Below, piece by piece: positions 5,195 to 6,713 of a stretch of DNA of 6,713 nt (position 1 is the first letter of the stretch; every line of letters starts with the position of its first letter). The notes beneath the pieces were generated by a model. It had not been told where the DNA came from, did not search any database, and saw only the letters and a program-made list of their open reading frames with translations. Origin of the DNA: Bdellovibrionales bacterium (lineage in GTDB: Bacteria; Bdellovibrionota; Bdellovibrionia; Bdellovibrionales; UBA1609). The stretch lies in the NCBI GenBank assembly GCA_027451425.1, contig DAIDJH010000100.1, positions 1 through 6,713 on the forward strand. The letters are read 5' to 3'. The translations under genes and the position numbers were made by a program.

Positions 5195-6596
5195 AAAACT
5201 GAAAGATATGTCGCCAGAAGAGATTCAGAAGAAAAAAAATCTCGACGCCTGGCAACGTTTGCACGGTAAGGCAATCACCCGCCGGCATTTTCTTGCTGCG
5301 GGAGCAATCAGCGGCGCGGCCTATATGGTTTTGCCATCCATTTTTTCGCTTGTGAATCCAGCAACTGCCGAAGCCGCATCTTGCGGTAGCTCAGGCTTAC
5401 CGGCCTTCATCACTGTTAATCTTGACGGCGGTGCCTGCCTGGCGGGGAATGCTATAGGGCTCGATACTAGCGGGAATATGCTTCACGATTACGGCTCGGT
5501 CGGTATGGGTACGACCCCTACGCCGGTGCAAATGTTCGGAAATGCCGGCCCATCGTTTTGTTCAACAAGTGGTTTTATGACGGGCCTTCAAACCGTCATG
5601 AAAGCAACAACTATTGCGAATACGACAATGTTCACCGTTGCCGTATCAAGCAACGACGATTCGGCCACAAATCAATTGGACCCTACACCGCTTGTCGTTG
5701 CGGCCAATTCGTCAAAAGATATTTTGCCGCCTCTTGGCACTAACCGTAATCAACCGGCGATTTTACCTCTGACCCCAAGTTTGAATGTCCAATCTCTTAG
5801 CGACATTCAAAATGCGCTCTCCGTACAAGGGGCGGTAAAAACATTATCCGCCAGTCAAAAAGCGGCGATTTTTCAAAATATCCAAAATCTCACGGCACTT
5901 CAGGCGCAAAATCTTGCCAACGTGTCGGGCGCATCGCTCCTCTCGGCATTGAGCACTACCGCCACCAGCACAAACACCGGACTTGTCGGCGGATCAGGCG
6001 CCAATATTGACCCCACGCAAAACACTCAACTCAAAACAGTTTGGAACAACTTTCAGGGGCAAGATCTGCGCGATGCCGCAGTTGTATACAATACGCTCAT
6101 GGGTAACTCGATTTCGGGTTACGTCGAAATGGGAGGATATGATTATCATGGCACGGGCGCTGCTAACGTTCTCGCGCAAGACACGGCCGCCGGCACAAAA
6201 GTGGGCCGTATCCTCGAAACAGCGGCAACTGTGAGCAAACCTATTTTTGTTGTTGTCACGACTGACGGCTCAACCGCTTCACCGCCGTCATCGAGCCCGA
6301 CTGCGCCGAGCGGCGATAAAGGCACCCACGGAATGTTGTATGTGTTCGCCTACGACCCATCGACTAAACCCGCTGCGACAAAATCGCAATTGGGAGCTTA
6401 TATCTTCGGTGGAACAGACATGGGCGTTGATACCTCAACGACAATCGGCGGCAGCCCAAATCTCGCTATCGGAGCAATTGTTGCGAACTACATGAACTGG
6501 TCAGGTATCGGCGCAAATGCTCCGAACGTTCTCAATAACGCACTCAATAGCCAGCAGTTGCCACCGCTTATGATTTTACAACCTCGATCCGCGTAA
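5181..6596 (+). CDS. Tat-exported DUF1501-like protein (alkaline phosphatase/sulfatase-superfamily-like)
   Basis: 471 residues. It has a long charged N-terminus (1-32), then a twin-arginine signal: TRRHFLAAG with Arg34-Arg35, a hydrophobic core at about 38-58, and a likely signal peptidase cut after AEA (63-65). Tat export implies folding, perhaps with a metal, before crossing the membrane. The mature part resembles DUF1501: FITVNLDGGA near 76-85; SSNDDSATNQLDP at 156-168; GGYDYHGTG at 318-326, corresponding to the usual GGWDTHG; a strand-rich segment IFVVVTTDGSTAS at 355-367, where family members have a VVV...E(F)GRTP-type segment; GTHGM at 381-385, corresponding to the GRDHW region; and YIFGGTDMG at 407-415. 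The family belongs to the alkaline-phosphatase-like superfamily, but its substrate is not established. The GRTP and GRDHW counterparts are altered here, so hydrolase activity is uncertain. A Ser/Pro-rich insert occupies 364-378. Pairing with the DUF1592/1588-like cytochrome supports the assignment. Start 5181 or 5184, one residue apart. Confidence 0.82.
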   Translation: MMFFKKLKDMSPEEIQKKKNLDAWQRLHGKAITRRHFLAAGAISGAAYMVLPSIFSLVNPATAEAASCGSSGLPAFITVNLDGGACLAGNAIGLDTSGNMLHDYGSVGMGTTPTPVQMFGNAGPSFCSTSGFMTGLQTVMKATTIANTTMFTVAVSSNDDSATNQLDPTPLVVAANSSKDILPPLGTNRNQPAILPLTPSLNVQSLSDIQNALSVQGAVKTLSASQKAAIFQNIQNLTALQAQNLANVSGASLLSALSTTATSTNTGLVGGSGANIDPTQNTQLKTVWNNFQGQDLRDAAVVYNTLMGNSISGYVEMGGYDYHGTGAANVLAQDTAAGTKVGRILETAATVSKPIFVVVTTDGSTASPPSSSPTAPSGDKGTHGMLYVFAYDPSTKPAATKSQLGAYIFGGTDMGVDTSTTIGGSPNLAIGAIVANYMNWSGIGANAPNVLNNALNSQQLPPLMILQPRSA

Positions 6597-6617
6597 ATGA
6601 AAAGTTGGACGAAATTG

Positions 6618-6626
6618 AAGAAGGGA
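6618..6626 (+). promoter_or_regulatory. Ribosome binding site of the truncated downstream gene
   Basis: AAGAAGGGA ends 11 nt before the ATG at 6638 and supports that start over the in-frame TTG at 6629, which is only 2 nt away. Unlike the four upstream sites it lacks the G5 run. Confidence 0.5.
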
Positions 6627-6637
6627 CGTTGATCGTT

Positions 6638-6713
6638 ATGGGTGATGGGGAAAATACTAAACCAATAATGCGCGCGGTCCCCGTGCGCTGGCGGGTCATT
6701 CTCACATTGGTTT
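6638..6713 (+). CDS. 5' end of a further gene, probably membrane-anchored or exported (partial)
   Basis: The frame from ATG 6638 stays open to the window edge (25 codons). It reads MGDGENTKPIMRAVPVRWR followed by VILTLV. A polar stretch, an Arg-rich turn and then hydrophobic residues look like the start of a signal anchor or signal peptide. An in-frame ATG at 6668 (residue 11) is an alternative start that would give a shorter, more typical n-region, with GATGGGG upstream at 17 nt. The gene lies 41 nt after the DUF1501-like gene on the same strand and probably continues the operon. Family cannot be judged from this fragment. Confidence 0.5.
   Translation, partial: MGDGENTKPIMRAVPVRWRVILTLV

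Noticed and set aside
6597..6632. 11-codon open frame MKSWTKLKKGR directly after the DUF1501 gene stop
   Set aside because: No ribosome binding site in front, and it overlaps the binding site of the next gene; most likely chance.

Overview
The window holds four complete, closely spaced genes on the + strand and the first 25 codons of a fifth. All four complete products carry an export signal. GC is moderate (near 50% by eye). The lipoprotein signal of the first gene ends in Phe-Gln-Asn-Cys, a style I associate with Bdellovibrio-like predatory bacteria (Bdellovibrionota). I infer a member of that group or a related deltaproteobacterial lineage; no rRNA or other marker in the window can confirm this.

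Layout: 1-116 is a leader or intergenic stretch with no convincing gene. 117-2132 encodes a 671-residue lipoprotein with an Ig-like domain and about seven FG-GAP-type repeats, probably a beta-propeller. 2156-4453 encodes a 765-residue Sec-exported protein with a LamG/concanavalin-A-like N-terminal half, then a region with one CXXCH haem site that resembles the DUF1592/DUF1588/DUF1585 proteins known best from Planctomycetes. 4473-5150 encodes a 225-residue cysteine-containing lipoprotein of unknown function; its C-terminal part shares a short motif with the end of the preceding protein. 5181-6596 encodes a 471-residue protein with a twin-arginine (Tat) signal and DUF1501-like (alkaline-phosphatase/sulfatase-superfamily-like) sequence. 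6638 onward begins another coding region that leaves the window just as a hydrophobic segment starts.

The gaps between genes are 23, 19, 30 and 41 nt, with a purine-rich ribosome binding site before each gene and no terminator-like hairpin between them, so the block reads as one operon. The best overall interpretation is a cell-envelope module: a surface lipoprotein propeller, a carbohydrate-binding-like haem protein, a small lipoprotein partner and a Tat-exported DUF1501 protein. In Planctomycetes, pairs of DUF1501 (or DUF1552) proteins and cytochrome-c-containing DUF proteins are a recurrent, biochemically uncharacterised genomic unit. This window appears to hold a divergent version of that unit with two lipoproteins added. 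The substrate and the reaction are unknown. No tRNA, rRNA, CRISPR array, insertion sequence or other mobile element was seen, and every reverse-strand open frame looks like a shadow of the + strand genes.
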